DNA of 64,000 bases from a bacterium D16-50 (GTDB taxonomy: Bacteria; Bacillota; Clostridia; Lachnospirales; Lachnospiraceae): positions 1-64,000 of the forward strand of contig RAZA01000009.1 of NCBI GenBank assembly GCA_003612485.1. The letters run 5' to 3'. The translations under genes and the position numbers were made by a program. This document shows positions 1 to 8,403 of the stretch, in pieces. Position 1 is the first letter of the stretch. Each line of letters begins with the position of its first letter. Below the pieces are notes generated by a model. It worked only from the letters and a program-made list of their open reading frames with translations. It was not told the DNA's origin and searched no databases.

Positions 1-78
1 CCGAAAAATGCCCCGGAGGGGCTCATCCAAACCACCGGCAGAGCCGGTGGTCAAGCCGCACGGCTGTGATTTGTTTTC
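1..78. mobile_element. Cluster of three GC-rich hairpins, possible IS200/IS605-type end
   Basis: Three perfect stem-loops lie side by side: 10-22 (5-bp stem GCCCC/GGGGC), 31-51 (9-bp stem ACCACCGGC/GCCGGTGGT, 3-nt loop) and 54-65 (5-bp stem AGCCG/CGGCT). They sit in a GC-rich block that abuts AT-rich DNA where the AbiTii-like reading frame loses its expected sequence (about position 78). Subterminal hairpins are typical of IS200/IS605 ends, but no transposase is in the window because the block runs off the left edge. A terminator or another structured RNA is possible. Confidence 0.35.
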
Positions 79-570
79 AACTTTCGGAAAAATATTTAAA
101 ATTTGTGGCATATTTAATTGTATCTCAGCTGATTGTATAACCATCTCCATATCATTATTACACTTTACAATATATGGATAATATTCAGCAGGAATTATTC
201 TTCCTATGGATGTTCCCTTTCTTTTATATTTATGTATTGTCCCTTTTAACGCACCTATACTTTCTCTCATATTCGCATAATAAAACAGTTCCCGCTCGTT
301 TTCAGGCATATTGCCTAGAAATAAAGGCACATTACTGTATTTTAAGAATCTTGACATAGTTCCTTTTATATAGGAGCAAAATGACTGTCCCGAAATCCGT
401 TGATATTCAGGCACTTCCACATCATCCGGATATCCCTCTATTTCATAATTAACCCATTCTAATAATCTTTCGTCATCAAATTCCTATAACAATACTTTTG
501 TCCTCTTTAATGCTGTCTGTGTATCAATGCTTCCATTTGCTAAGTCCTTAATTATTTGACTTTTAGCCAT
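79..570 (-). pseudogene. AbiTii-domain protein, broken by an in-frame stop and 3' truncation
   Basis: Read on the minus strand from an ATG at 570 with a GAGAGGTGG ribosome binding site, the frame begins MAKSQIIKDLANGSIDTQTA and continues as a recognisable AbiTii-like N-terminal protein with a GYPDD and an SYIKG segment. A TAG at 484-486 (codon 29) interrupts it. After the stop the same frame stays open for over 130 codons to about position 78, where conserved-looking sequence gives way to the GC-rich hairpin block. AbiTii domains are linked to abortive-infection and other phage-defence proteins. The start overlaps the stop of the upstream pseudogene by one base, so the two were translationally coupled. 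The family call is from recognition, not from a search. Confidence 0.6.
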
Positions 571-806
571 CAAAACCACCTCTCAATCCAGCAAATAATA
601 TCTGTCCAAAAAGTAAATAAAAATGCAACAATAGCTGAGATGACAAATCCAGAAATCCAAGGATGCTGATCATAAAATCTTTTCTTTTATTTAGTTTGTC
701 TGGACTCATCTTTTTCTACGACATTAGAATTTATAATTTTTCCTTCAATTTTCTATGCAATATTGGAATTTGTAAATTTATTTCCATCGCCTATTTGTAT
801 TCCCAT
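570..806 (-). pseudogene. Small single-membrane-segment protein, two in-frame stops
   Basis: The frame from an ATG at 806 (GGAGAA ribosome binding site about 9 nt upstream) is 79 codons long and ends at 570-572, overlapping the AbiTii start by one base. It has a TAG at 753-755 (codon 18) and a TAA at 687-689 (codon 40). The N-terminus begins MGIQIGDGNKFTNSNI. The C-terminus has one clear hydrophobic helix (WISGFVISAIVAFLF) followed by a short aromatic tail. I do not recognise the family. Its coupling to the AbiTii-like gene suggests they worked together, and both are now disrupted. Confidence 0.5.
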
Positions 807-953
807 GAATCAGTTTCTCCTATTGCTACTTGTCAAGGACGTATTCATCATTTTTCATTACTTTTTCTTGATTTTCCCTATTTTCCATGCTCTAAGTCTT
901 TTTAACATAAACTCAGGTACAACCTGAAAGCTTCTGTTCTTACGAATTACAAT

Positions 954-1925
954 TCATGATAACGTGTACATTACTTCTCTTGATTCTTTTCCTTCGATAT
1001 TGTCACCCATATATTTTTCTTTCCTGCTGTGAGCAAACTCATACGCAACTTTCATATTAATAATCAGCTGCTGGCACTCTTCAAGACTTTCTCCGTTTGC
1101 GAGTTCCTCTCTGAAAAGCCAAATGACCGTTTCAATATACAAACAGCGCAATAAAATCTCACAAGGAATACCTACACCGTCACCAAGCTTTTGTACGAAA
1201 TCAATTACTACATCCTTTGGCGCTGAGGTCAAATCATCTCTAAACTCATCAAGTATAAATCTCGATAAATCAAATACAGGGTCGCCTATTACGCCTTTAG
1301 GGTCAATAACAGTATAGCCTCCATTTTCATTTTTAAGTATACTCTCATGGTGTAAATCACCGTGCAGCAGAAGATTGCGAGAATACTTTTTGCATATATC
1401 TGTAAGCATTCGCTCTGCACTGTCAAGATACTGATACAATTCTTCACAATCCTCACGATTTTTTGTACCCTTTTTGCCAGCTTCAAACCATTCGGTGTAT
1501 GTAGGGAATGTACTATCGGGCAAGTCAGTCTTGTGCAGTCCTTTAAATATTTCGCCTGCAATTTTAATACGTTCGTTGCGGGGAGCACTTTCATATAAAG
1601 TATAGGCAGGCACAATTCGTTCCATTATGTATACCTTATCATCAAATGAATACTCATAAATTTTACAAAAATTCTCACCTTGAAACAATTTTAATGCCAG
1701 TATTTCCTTGTCAAAACCATTGTTGATAAGAATTTTGAGAATAACCTTACCATATCGTTTTGAAACCGCATAGAAAATCAGGCTGTTAGCGGAAAACTCT
1801 GGCTTAAATTCTATTTCAGACAGCTCCCATTGTTTTTTGTATTTCTCTACAATATTGATTCGTTCGTTAAAGCTTTCTGTACCTAACTTTTTTAAAAATC
1901 GCTCCGCTATAATATCAGTCAGCAA
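954..1925 (-). CDS. Aminoglycoside/hydroxyurea-type phosphotransferase, APH(6)/Hur family
   Basis: This 323-aa protein has the fold signatures of the APH(6)/hydroxyurea kinase family: the catalytic loop HGDLHHESIL near residue 190, followed by the Mg-binding VIDPKGVIGDPVFDLSRF segment near 210. Members phosphorylate streptomycin-like aminoglycosides or small hydroxylated compounds in the cytoplasm; the substrate here cannot be read from sequence. The frame uses a TTG start with GAGAGGCGG upstream. It is somewhat longer than the usual 270-300 aa, with a charged C-terminal tail after residue 295. It lies in AT-rich DNA between the AbiTii remnant and a truncated Nudix gene, which fits horizontal acquisition. 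Confidence 0.75.
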   Translation of the reverse strand: MLTDIIAERFLKKLGTESFNERINIVEKYKKQWELSEIEFKPEFSANSLIFYAVSKRYGKVILKILINNGFDKEILALKLFQGENFCKIYEYSFDDKVYIMERIVPAYTLYESAPRNERIKIAGEIFKGLHKTDLPDSTFPTYTEWFEAGKKGTKNREDCEELYQYLDSAERMLTDICKKYSRNLLLHGDLHHESILKNENGGYTVIDPKGVIGDPVFDLSRFILDEFRDDLTSAPKDVVIDFVQKLGDGVGIPCEILLRCLYIETVIWLFREELANGESLEECQQLIINMKVAYEFAHSRKEKYMGDNIEGKESREVMYTLS

Positions 1926-2030
1926 TTTAAATCCGCCTCTCTCCTGTTTGTTAAATTCAAATTTTCACCTATTCGACCAATTCAAGTTTATCAAACTGTT
2001 CGACCTATTGGAATTTGTTGAAGAAAAAAT

Positions 2031-2303
2031 TTAATTCTCCATCAAATTCATTCCAAACATTTTATATCTTATTCCAACAGAACGAACCATTTTCCCGGTT
2101 TCGATAAACTGTTCAATTTCACTTTTAGATAACCATGTCCAGTCGACTACTTCACTTTTATCCAATATAACCTCTTCATCTTTTAAATCTTTTCTAACTA
2201 CATAAATATCCATAAAATAATTTCTGTGTTTATAAACTTCGTGCAGTTTTAACTCTATTTCTCTTGACAAATACCCTATGGGGGTATATTCTGGTTTTAA
2301 CAA
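2031..2303 (-). pseudogene. Nudix hydrolase, 5'-truncated (C-terminal remnant)
   Basis: The frame encodes about 80 residues resembling the C-terminal half of a Nudix hydrolase: YFMDIYVVRKDL, then SEVVDWTWLSKSEIEQFIETGKM. The catalytic Nudix box (GX5EX7REUXEEXGU) is absent. The first ~13 codons are read backwards through the promoter and operators of the copper operon, so the apparent TTG start at 2303 is an artefact. The break falls at about 2264, exactly where AT-rich DNA meets the csoR promoter. I infer a recombination or insertion junction that cut off the 5' half. Confidence 0.6.
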
Positions 2304-2324
2304 GAAAATACCCCTATAGGGTAT
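2264..2324 (+). promoter_or_regulatory. csoR-copA promoter with two CsoR-type operators
   Basis: A TTGACA at 2264-2269 is followed after 15 nt by TATATT at 2285-2290. Two 17-nt near-palindromes match the CsoR pattern of TACCC and GGGTA arms: ATACCCTATGGGGGTAT at 2271-2287, which covers the spacer and part of the -10, and ATACCCCTATAGGGTAT at 2308-2324, just downstream of the likely start site. CsoR repressors bind such sites and release them on Cu(I) binding, so the operon should be copper-induced and autorepressed. The 15-nt spacer is short, so the exact -10 is uncertain. Confidence 0.75.
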
Positions 2325-2348
2325 TTTGGCGTTGCAAGCTATTTTGCC

Positions 2349-2834
2349 ATGGTAAAATCAGACAATGGGAAAAAGGGAATGTTTTATGTGGAATCGGAAA
2401 GGATGAATAAGAAAGGGATGGGTATGCTGACGGAAGACATTCAGAAGCAATGGGAAGGAGAAATCGTGGAAAAAGAGGATGGCGTGGAAAAGGTGCATGG
2501 CATGGAAAAAAAGGATGGATCATGTGAGGGGGAAAGACAATCCTGCGGCTGCCATCAGAAGACCACGCCCCGTAGCGACGAGGAGCTGAAGCTGCTGAAG
2601 AATCGTTTGAACCGGATGACGGGCCAGCTGAACGGAATCGGAAAGATGCTGGATGAAAATAGATACTGCGGGGACGTGCTGAATCAGGTGGCAGCGGTGG
2701 AAAGCGCCTTGAAGTCCTTTGCGTACATGGTTCTTCAGAAGCATATGGAGACCTGCGTGACGGAGGAGATACGGAAGGGAAACCTATCCGTGGTGCAGGA
2801 GACGGTGGAGCTGGTGAAGAAGCTGGGGCGCTGA
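2349..2834 (+). CDS. csoR: CsoR-family copper-sensing repressor
   Basis: The C-terminal ~85 residues are a CsoR/FrmR (DUF156) helical domain. The three Cu(I) ligands have exact CsoR spacing: Cys107, then His132 (25 residues on), then Cys136 (4 further), with RMTGQLNGIGKML before them. The apparent N-terminus (about 75 residues) is long, charged and carries a cluster near 59-69 (C, then CGCH) that might bind metal or might lie outside the real gene. Internal ATGs at codons 11, 19, 24 and 26 have purine-rich upstream sequence, so the start is uncertain. Two CsoR-type operators lie upstream and copA follows 158 nt downstream, which supports an autoregulated copper operon. Confidence 0.88.
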   Translation: MVKSDNGKKGMFYVESERMNKKGMGMLTEDIQKQWEGEIVEKEDGVEKVHGMEKKDGSCEGERQSCGCHQKTTPRSDEELKLLKNRLNRMTGQLNGIGKMLDENRYCGDVLNQVAAVESALKSFAYMVLQKHMETCVTEEIRKGNLSVVQETVELVKKLGR

Positions 2835-2992
2835 AGGGAAGAGAGCGGAACAAATTCCCGCAGGCGGGAACTGGAAAAACAGTCTCGGAACGGAAGCGCC
2901 GGGAAGGAATTGCAGACAGGAAACGGCTGAAATTCCTTCCCTGAGAGTGGCGCTGAAGAGAAGAGACGGAACTATAATAGGAGGGCGAGGAT

Positions 2993-5900
2993 TTGAAGGA
3001 GAGGTATCATATATCGGGAATGACCTGCTCAGCCTGCTCTGCCCATGTGGAGAAGGCGGTAAATAAGCTGGAGGGGGTGGAGAAGGCTTCCGTCAATCTG
3101 CTGGCGGAGACTATGGAGATCAGCTATGAGGAAGGCAGGCTTGGCAGGGAAGAGATTGAGGAGGCCGTGGAAAAGGCGGGCTATGGGGCCTCGCTGATCA
3201 TAGGGGGAGCCCGCTCAGGATCCGGGACATCCGGAGGAACAGTAGGGGGCCAAAAGACTCAGCCATCGGAATACCACGGAGGGCAGAATGGTGAAAATCT
3301 GCCGGGAAGCGCAGGCGCACGGGCAGAAAAGAGGGGCAATAGAGGCAGCCTGCAGCGCAAGGCCAGAGAGGAGGCCCGGGCCATGAAATGGCGGCTGGGG
3401 ATTTCCATAGGTTTTTTGGCGCCTTTGATGTACGTGGCAATGTACCATATGTACAATGAGTGGTTCGGGATTCCCATTCCTTCTTTTGTACACAATTATT
3501 TTCATGGCAATGCAAATGCCATGACCTTTGCTATGACGCAGCTTCTGCTGCTTCTGCCCATTTTGTACGTGAACCGAAAATTTTTTGCAGTGGGCTTCAA
3601 GACCTTGAGACATTTATCGCCCAACATGGACAGCCTGATCGCTCTGGGGGCTTCCGCAGCCGTGGGGTACGGCATTTTCGCCATGTACCGCATCAGCTAC
3701 GGGCTGGGACATGGGGATCCGGCGCTGGTGGAGCAGTATTCTCATGATTTGTATTTTGAGTCGGCGGGAATGATTCTGACTTTGATTACGGTGGGAAAAT
3801 ATCTGGAGAGCCGTTCCAAAGGGAGAACCAGCGAGGCCATCACCAAGCTTATGGACTTGTCGCCTAAAACGGCGGTGGTTTTGAGGGACGGTCAGGAGGT
3901 GGAGGTTCCCACGGAGGAGTTGCGGGTGGGGGACGTCTTTTTGGTGAAGCCGGGAGGCATGGTGCCGGTGGACGGCACGGTGCTGGAGGGAAGCTCCAGC
4001 GTGGACGAGGCGGCCATCACCGGGGAGAGCGTTCCCGTGGAAAAGAGAGAGGGCGACCGGGTGGTGTCCGCAACGGTGAACAAGGCCGGATTCCTGAAAT
4101 GTCAGGCGGACAAGGTGGGGGAGGACACCACGCTGGCCGCAATCATCCGTCTGGTGGAGGAGGCGGGGGCAAGCAAGGCTCCAATAGCCCAGCTGGCGGA
4201 CAAGGTGGCGGGGATTTTTGTGCCGGTGGTGATGGGCATTGCGCTGGTGACGCTGATGGTCTGGCTTCTGGCGGGGGCCGGAGCGGAGTTTGCCATATCC
4301 AATGCTATTGCGGTGCTGGTAATCTCTTGTCCTTGTGCTCTTGGTCTGGCCACCCCCGTGGCCATTATGGTGGGAACCGGAGTGGGGGCCGGACACGGCA
4401 TTTTGATCAAATCCGGGGAGGCGCTGCAGCAGGCGCGGGATATTGACACGGTGGTTCTGGATAAGACGGGCACCGTCACCGCAGGCAGGCTGAAGGTCAT
4501 GGAGGTAAGCGTCTGCGTGCCGGATATGTCCATGGATACATTGCTGGAGATCACAGCGGCGCTGGAAAAAAAGAGCGAGCATCCTCTGGCGGAAGCCGTG
4601 GTAGGTCATGCGGATTCCATGGGGCTGTACATTCCTCAGGTCAGGGATTTTTGCGCGGTGTTTGGCCGGGGCGTGGAGGGCGTGCTGGACGAGGACATCC
4701 CGCCTCAGCCTATGGTGCGCCTGCATTCTGACGACGGGCCCACGGCTGTGGTCAGGGCGGAAGGCGGTATGGAAAAAGGTGCCGGGGAGGCGTCAGGAAA
4801 CGAGGGTGCAGTGGACGAAGGCAGCGTTTCGGGCAGGAACCTGATCCTGAATAGGAAGGACGCAGGGGCAAAGGCCGGGACCCGGTATTTCGTAGGAAAT
4901 CTTCCCTTCATGAAAGAGAATGGAATTGTCATAGACTCCATGGTGCTGGAGGGCATCAACCGGCTGGCGGACGAGGGCATGACGCCGCTGCTTACGGCCT
5001 CGGAGGGAAGACTTCTGGGAGTGATAGGCGTGGCGGACGAGGTGAAGCCCACATCCAGAAAGGCCGTCAGGGAGTTTCGGAAAATGGGTATCCGGGTGGT
5101 GATGCTCACAGGAGACAACAAGCGCACTGCGGAGGCGGTGAGAAAGCGCCTTGACATTCCGGAGGTGGTGGCGGAGGTTCTGCCGCAGGACAAGGAGAGG
5201 AAGATTCAGGAGCTGAAGGCCAAGGGGCATAGGGTGGCCATGATCGGGGACGGTATCAACGATGCGCCTGCCCTCACCGCTGCCGATGTGGGCATGGCCA
5301 TCGGAGCAGGGACGGACGTGGCCATGGAGAGCGCGGACATCGTGCTTATGAAGAGCGACCTGCAGGATGCCGTGACGGCGGTGCGCTTAAGCCGGGCGGT
5401 GATCCGCAATATCAAGGAGAATCTGTTCTGGGCTTTCTTTTATAATGTAATAGGTATTCCCTTAGCGGCCGGAGTGTGGTATCCTTTATTTGAGGTAAAG
5501 CTGAATCCTATGTTCGGGGCGGCGGCCATGAGCCTGAGCAGTATCTTCGTGGTGGGCAATGCCCTGCGCCTGAAGCGGTTTAAGAGCGGGTTCAAGACGA
5601 CGGATGCTTCCGGGGACGGACAGCATGGAGAAGCTGTGGCGGATGCGGAGAGCGTGAAGGCCCCGGCGGCTGCGGAAAGCGTGAAGGCTCCGGCAGCTGC
5701 GGAGAGCGTGAAGGCTCCGGCGGGTGCGGAGAGCGTGAAGACCCCCGTGACGACGGAAAACATGAAGGCGTCTGCGGAGAACATGCATGTGAGTCAGAAT
5801 TGCGGATTCTGCGAAGAGGGGACGGCGGCCTTAGGAGGCGGAGAGTGTGAGTTCAAAAATGATGATATTCCGGGCGGTGCCCATGGAGAAAGGAAGGAAA

Positions 5901-6124
5901 TGAATATGACGAAGAAAATGCTGATTGAGGGAATGATGTGCGGACATTGCACGGGCAGAGTTCAGAAGGCGCTGGAGGCTTTGGAGGGAGTGAAGGCCGT
6001 CACCATGAGCCTTGAGGAAAAGAGCGCTCTGGTGGAGCTTGGAGCAGAGGTTGCGGATGAAGTGCTGACTGGGGCAGTGACGGAGGCCGGGTACGAGGTA
6101 AAGGAAATCACAAATGAAAAATAA
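2993..6124 (+). CDS. copA: P1B-type Cu(I)-exporting ATPase with a C-terminal CopZ-like HMA domain
   Basis: This 1043-aa membrane pump exports Cu(I) using ATP. In order: N-terminal HMA ([14 protein letters not shown], residues ~9-22), a polar linker, four membrane segments, the actuator loop with TGES, the metal-site helix with CPC at residues 446-448, phosphorylation site DKTGT at D490, HP locus [19 protein letters not shown], and M7/M8 helices with the Cu-type YN and MxxSS residues. The nucleotide domain carries an unusual low-complexity insertion near 570-625. After M8 comes a four-and-a-half-copy 9-residue repeat (AESVKAPAA type) and then a second HMA (MCGHC) that resembles free CopZ. A TTG start is used after GGAGGG. 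The stop overlaps the next gene by 11 nt. Confidence 0.93.
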   Translation: MKERYHISGMTCSACSAHVEKAVNKLEGVEKASVNLLAETMEISYEEGRLGREEIEEAVEKAGYGASLIIGGARSGSGTSGGTVGGQKTQPSEYHGGQNGENLPGSAGARAEKRGNRGSLQRKAREEARAMKWRLGISIGFLAPLMYVAMYHMYNEWFGIPIPSFVHNYFHGNANAMTFAMTQLLLLLPILYVNRKFFAVGFKTLRHLSPNMDSLIALGASAAVGYGIFAMYRISYGLGHGDPALVEQYSHDLYFESAGMILTLITVGKYLESRSKGRTSEAITKLMDLSPKTAVVLRDGQEVEVPTEELRVGDVFLVKPGGMVPVDGTVLEGSSSVDEAAITGESVPVEKREGDRVVSATVNKAGFLKCQADKVGEDTTLAAIIRLVEEAGASKAPIAQLADKVAGIFVPVVMGIALVTLMVWLLAGAGAEFAISNAIAVLVISCPCALGLATPVAIMVGTGVGAGHGILIKSGEALQQARDIDTVVLDKTGTVTAGRLKVMEVSVCVPDMSMDTLLEITAALEKKSEHPLAEAVVGHADSMGLYIPQVRDFCAVFGRGVEGVLDEDIPPQPMVRLHSDDGPTAVVRAEGGMEKGAGEASGNEGAVDEGSVSGRNLILNRKDAGAKAGTRYFVGNLPFMKENGIVIDSMVLEGINRLADEGMTPLLTASEGRLLGVIGVADEVKPTSRKAVREFRKMGIRVVMLTGDNKRTAEAVRKRLDIPEVVAEVLPQDKERKIQELKAKGHRVAMIGDGINDAPALTAADVGMAIGAGTDVAMESADIVLMKSDLQDAVTAVRLSRAVIRNIKENLFWAFFYNVIGIPLAAGVWYPLFEVKLNPMFGAAAMSLSSIFVVGNALRLKRFKSGFKTTDASGDGQHGEAVADAESVKAPAAAESVKAPAAAESVKAPAGAESVKTPVTTENMKASAENMHVSQNCGFCEEGTAALGGGECEFKNDDIPGGAHGERKEMNMTKKMLIEGMMCGHCTGRVQKALEALEGVKAVTMSLEEKSALVELGAEVADEVLTGAVTEAGYEVKEITNEK
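5645..5779 (+). repeat. 27-bp tandem repeat inside copA
   Basis: About four and a half copies of a 27-bp unit start at 5645, 5672, 5699, 5726 and 5753. The first three are nearly identical and the last two diverge. They encode the 9-residue unit AESVKAPAA in the linker joining the ATPase core to the C-terminal HMA domain. The in-frame, Ala/Pro-rich composition suggests a flexible tether whose length may vary between strains. Confidence 0.9.
5906..6124 (+). other. Possible internal translation start giving free CopZ from copA
   Basis: An in-frame ATG at 5906 (copA codon 972) is preceded by AAGGAAGG with about 8 nt spacing, stronger than would be expected by chance in a linker. A second ATG sits at 5900. 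Initiation at 5906 would make a 72-residue HMA protein beginning [15 protein letters not shown], the size of a normal CopZ chaperone. This is inference from the ribosome binding site; the fused form is certain from the open frame. Confidence 0.45.
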
Positions 6125-7298
6125 ACTTTTTTATGTACTGTTTCTTGTGTATATTGCCATGGTGGCGTTCATTCTGTACATCAACGGTGTGTTTACAGGA
6201 GAGATCACGTCCCTGAGCAACCTGATCATCAACGGCGTGTTTCTCCTGATCATCGGGATTCTGTTTCTGATTTCCGGTGTGAGCTTTCTGCGTCTGAATC
6301 GTCTGACGGATGAGCTGGAAGATGTGGCGGAGGACCTGCTGAAGGAATATAAGGACGGGGGAGGCAAGAACCTCTGGGCGTCGCTGCAGGAGCGAAAGGG
6401 GCTTTTTGAGGACAGGAACTTAAGGGAGGCCTTCGGAAGATACCGGATGCAGATCCGGGGCAGCCGCAGAGGCAGACATTATGTGAACCCATGCGGCATC
6501 GAGGAATACGTCAACGAAGAGCTGCTGGAAAGGGTGGGATGCAATTTCTTCAATTCGGGCATTTCCGGAGCCATGACGGGACTTGGAATTCTGGGAACCT
6601 TCATCGGTCTGTCTCTGGGGCTTGGCTCCTTTGAGGGGGATGATATTTATACCATTTCAGATAATGTGGGTCCCCTGCTGTCGGGCATGAAAGTGGCATT
6701 TCATACTTCTGTATACGGTATAATATTTTCTTTGATATTTAATATCGTTTACCGCAGCATTATGGCGGATGCATATGAGAAGCTGGAGTATTTTCTGAAT
6801 GTTTTCAAACAGTGCGCCATGCCGCCGGAGGCCGAGTCAGGGGAGGAGAGTCTTACCGCCATGCTGGTGTATCAGGCGAATATGGCAAATTATATGAAGC
6901 AGCTGCTGGAGATATCCAGAGGGGAGGCCGGGGTTCAGACCGAGGCCATGGAGCGCTTGGCAGGCTCGTTTCTGGAGCAGCTCCAGTCCGTGATGGGAAC
7001 GGGCTTCAAGGGGCTTGACGGCGCGCTGAAGTCTGCCGCCCAGACCCAGACGGTGAACTCGGAGAGCAGCAGAAGGCTTCTGGATGCCGTGAACGCCCTT
7101 ATGGAGTCCAACCGGCAGATGCAGGAGACGATGTCTTTTATGATGGAACGGCAGGAACGGCTGGCAGGGGAGATCGATGCCCAGAAGCGGACGCTGGAGC
7201 AGGCCTGCGACGAGATCAGCCGGGACGTGAGCAACCAGCTCTATACATTTGAGCAAATGAGGAATTTATATGAGAACGAGAACCAGACGAAGGAATAG
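6114..7298 (+). CDS. MotA/TolQ/ExbB-family proton-channel protein, ZorA-like
   Basis: This 394-aa protein has two N-terminal membrane helices (residues ~5-24 and ~33-57), a cytoplasmic stretch, then the family core: [16 protein letters not shown] (~160-175) and [21 protein letters not shown] (~190-212), followed by a long helical cytoplasmic tail. The GLGTFxGL helix pair is typical of the ion-channel subunit of MotA, TolQ, ExbB and ZorA. The long coiled-coil tail is closest to ZorA of the Zorya defence system. Its start lies inside copA (11-nt overlap) and its end overlaps the OmpA/MotB-like gene by 29 nt, so it is translationally coupled on both sides. Alternatives are a cell-envelope motor or an uncharacterised Exb-like system. 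Confidence 0.75.
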   Translation: MKNKLFYVLFLVYIAMVAFILYINGVFTGEITSLSNLIINGVFLLIIGILFLISGVSFLRLNRLTDELEDVAEDLLKEYKDGGGKNLWASLQERKGLFEDRNLREAFGRYRMQIRGSRRGRHYVNPCGIEEYVNEELLERVGCNFFNSGISGAMTGLGILGTFIGLSLGLGSFEGDDIYTISDNVGPLLSGMKVAFHTSVYGIIFSLIFNIVYRSIMADAYEKLEYFLNVFKQCAMPPEAESGEESLTAMLVYQANMANYMKQLLEISRGEAGVQTEAMERLAGSFLEQLQSVMGTGFKGLDGALKSAAQTQTVNSESSRRLLDAVNALMESNRQMQETMSFMMERQERLAGEIDAQKRTLEQACDEISRDVSNQLYTFEQMRNLYENENQTKE

Positions 7299-8220
7299 GG
7301 AAGCATTTGCAGAGCATAGTTTCTGGCAGTCCTACTCGGACATGATGGCTGCGCTTCTGTTGATTTTTGTACTGATCATTGCCATCACTCTTGCGATCTA
7401 TAAGCAGAAGACCACGGATCTGGAGAAGTCCCAGAACAGTTTGGGCATTGCCAGACAGGAGCTGGATGACGCAAGGAAGGATCTGGAGGACGCCAGAAAG
7501 GATCTTGACGAGTATAGGGCGCAAATCGAGAAATCAAATCAAGAGCTGGCCGATTCCTTGGCCCAGCTGCAGCAGGCCTATGCCAATGCGGCTCTGACTC
7601 AGGATGAGCTGAACAAGGCCTATCTGGAGATCGAGAACGCAAGAAATGAACTGAGCGCCACCAAACAGGAGCTGGAGAACATCGTGGGCATCAGGACGGA
7701 CATCATCGGCGCGCTGCAGTCGGCGTTCAATAATTCTGCCATGAGTGTGGACGCTCAGACAGGCTCCATCACTTTTTCCTCGGATGTGCTGTTCCGCTAT
7801 GCCAGCGCGGCTCTGACGGAGGACAGCAAGAAGGCTCTGAAGGAGATCATACCTACCTATCTGGATGTGCTGCTGCAGGATGAATTCCGCGGGTATATCG
7901 CGGAGATCATCATCGAAGGCCATACGGACACGGACGGAGGCTATGAGATGAATATGGAGCTGTCCTTCAATAGGGCTTATTCCGTGGCGGAGTTCTGTAT
8001 GGATTCCAAGAACGGACTCAGCGAGGAGAAGATCGCGCAGCTCAAAAGCGTTCTGACGGTAAACGGACGTTCTTACAGTGATCCCATTTACAGAACCGAT
8101 GATCTGGGAAACCCTACGGAGCAGGTAGATATGCCGGCCTCCAGAAGGGTGGAGATCAAGTTCCGCCTGAAGGAGGACGAGATGATCGAGAAGATTCAGG
8201 GAGTGCTTGGGGGACAGTAG
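7270..8220 (+). CDS. OmpA/MotB-type peptidoglycan-anchored partner, ZorB-like
   Basis: The 316-aa protein has one N-terminal membrane helix (SDMMAALLLIFVLIIAITLA, residues ~19-38) with an Asp at its start in the position of the proton-binding Asp of MotB and ZorB. A long heptad-rich coiled coil follows (residues ~45-145), then an OmpA-like domain containing EGHTDTDGGYEMNMELSFNR, the peptidoglycan-binding signature. Such proteins sit with a MotA-like ring to form a proton-driven membrane motor. The ATG follows GAGGAATTTAT and lies inside the preceding gene. No ZorC, ZorD or ZorE homologue is recognisable next to it; clpB follows after 183 nt with its own likely promoter. Confidence 0.78.
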   Translation: MRTRTRRRNREAFAEHSFWQSYSDMMAALLLIFVLIIAITLAIYKQKTTDLEKSQNSLGIARQELDDARKDLEDARKDLDEYRAQIEKSNQELADSLAQLQQAYANAALTQDELNKAYLEIENARNELSATKQELENIVGIRTDIIGALQSAFNNSAMSVDAQTGSITFSSDVLFRYASAALTEDSKKALKEIIPTYLDVLLQDEFRGYIAEIIIEGHTDTDGGYEMNMELSFNRAYSVAEFCMDSKNGLSEEKIAQLKSVLTVNGRSYSDPIYRTDDLGNPTEQVDMPASRRVEIKFRLKEDEMIEKIQGVLGGQ

Positions 8221-8266
8221 AGGTACTGCAGGATGAATTCTTTTTGAAAAGTTTATGATTTCTTTA

Positions 8267-8294
8267 TTGATTTTTCTCCCAGAGCTGTTATATT
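8267..8294 (+). promoter_or_regulatory. Candidate clpB promoter
   Basis: TTGATT at 8267-8272 and TATATT at 8289-8294 are separated by 16 nt, in the short AT-rich gap between the OmpA-like gene and clpB. No CIRCE inverted repeat or CtsR-type heptad pair was seen. Confidence 0.5.
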
Positions 8295-8403
8295 TATCAT
8301 AGAACAGACAAAAAGAACCGGACAAGATAGGGCCATGGGCCGTGAAGGCCCGCGGCGCTTGCCGGTGCCAATGATACTTCGTCTGGGAAGAGGAGGATGT
8401 GGC

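Noticed and set aside
174-905. Short plus-strand frames at 174-359 and 663-905
   Set aside because: They are antisense to the two pseudogenes, which show family-like sequence on the minus strand; the plus frames are low-complexity Phe/Leu/Ser-rich.
3614-4726. 370-codon minus-strand frame inside copA
   Set aside because: It is a His/Arg-rich shadow of the GC-rich copA coding strand.
8328-8372. GC-rich block before clpB sharing GGCCCGCGGCG with 58850-58870
   Set aside because: Only an 11-12-nt match in GC-rich sequence; too short to claim a repeat family.
8221-8403. CIRCE or CtsR operator before clpB
   Set aside because: No matching inverted repeat or tandem heptads found.
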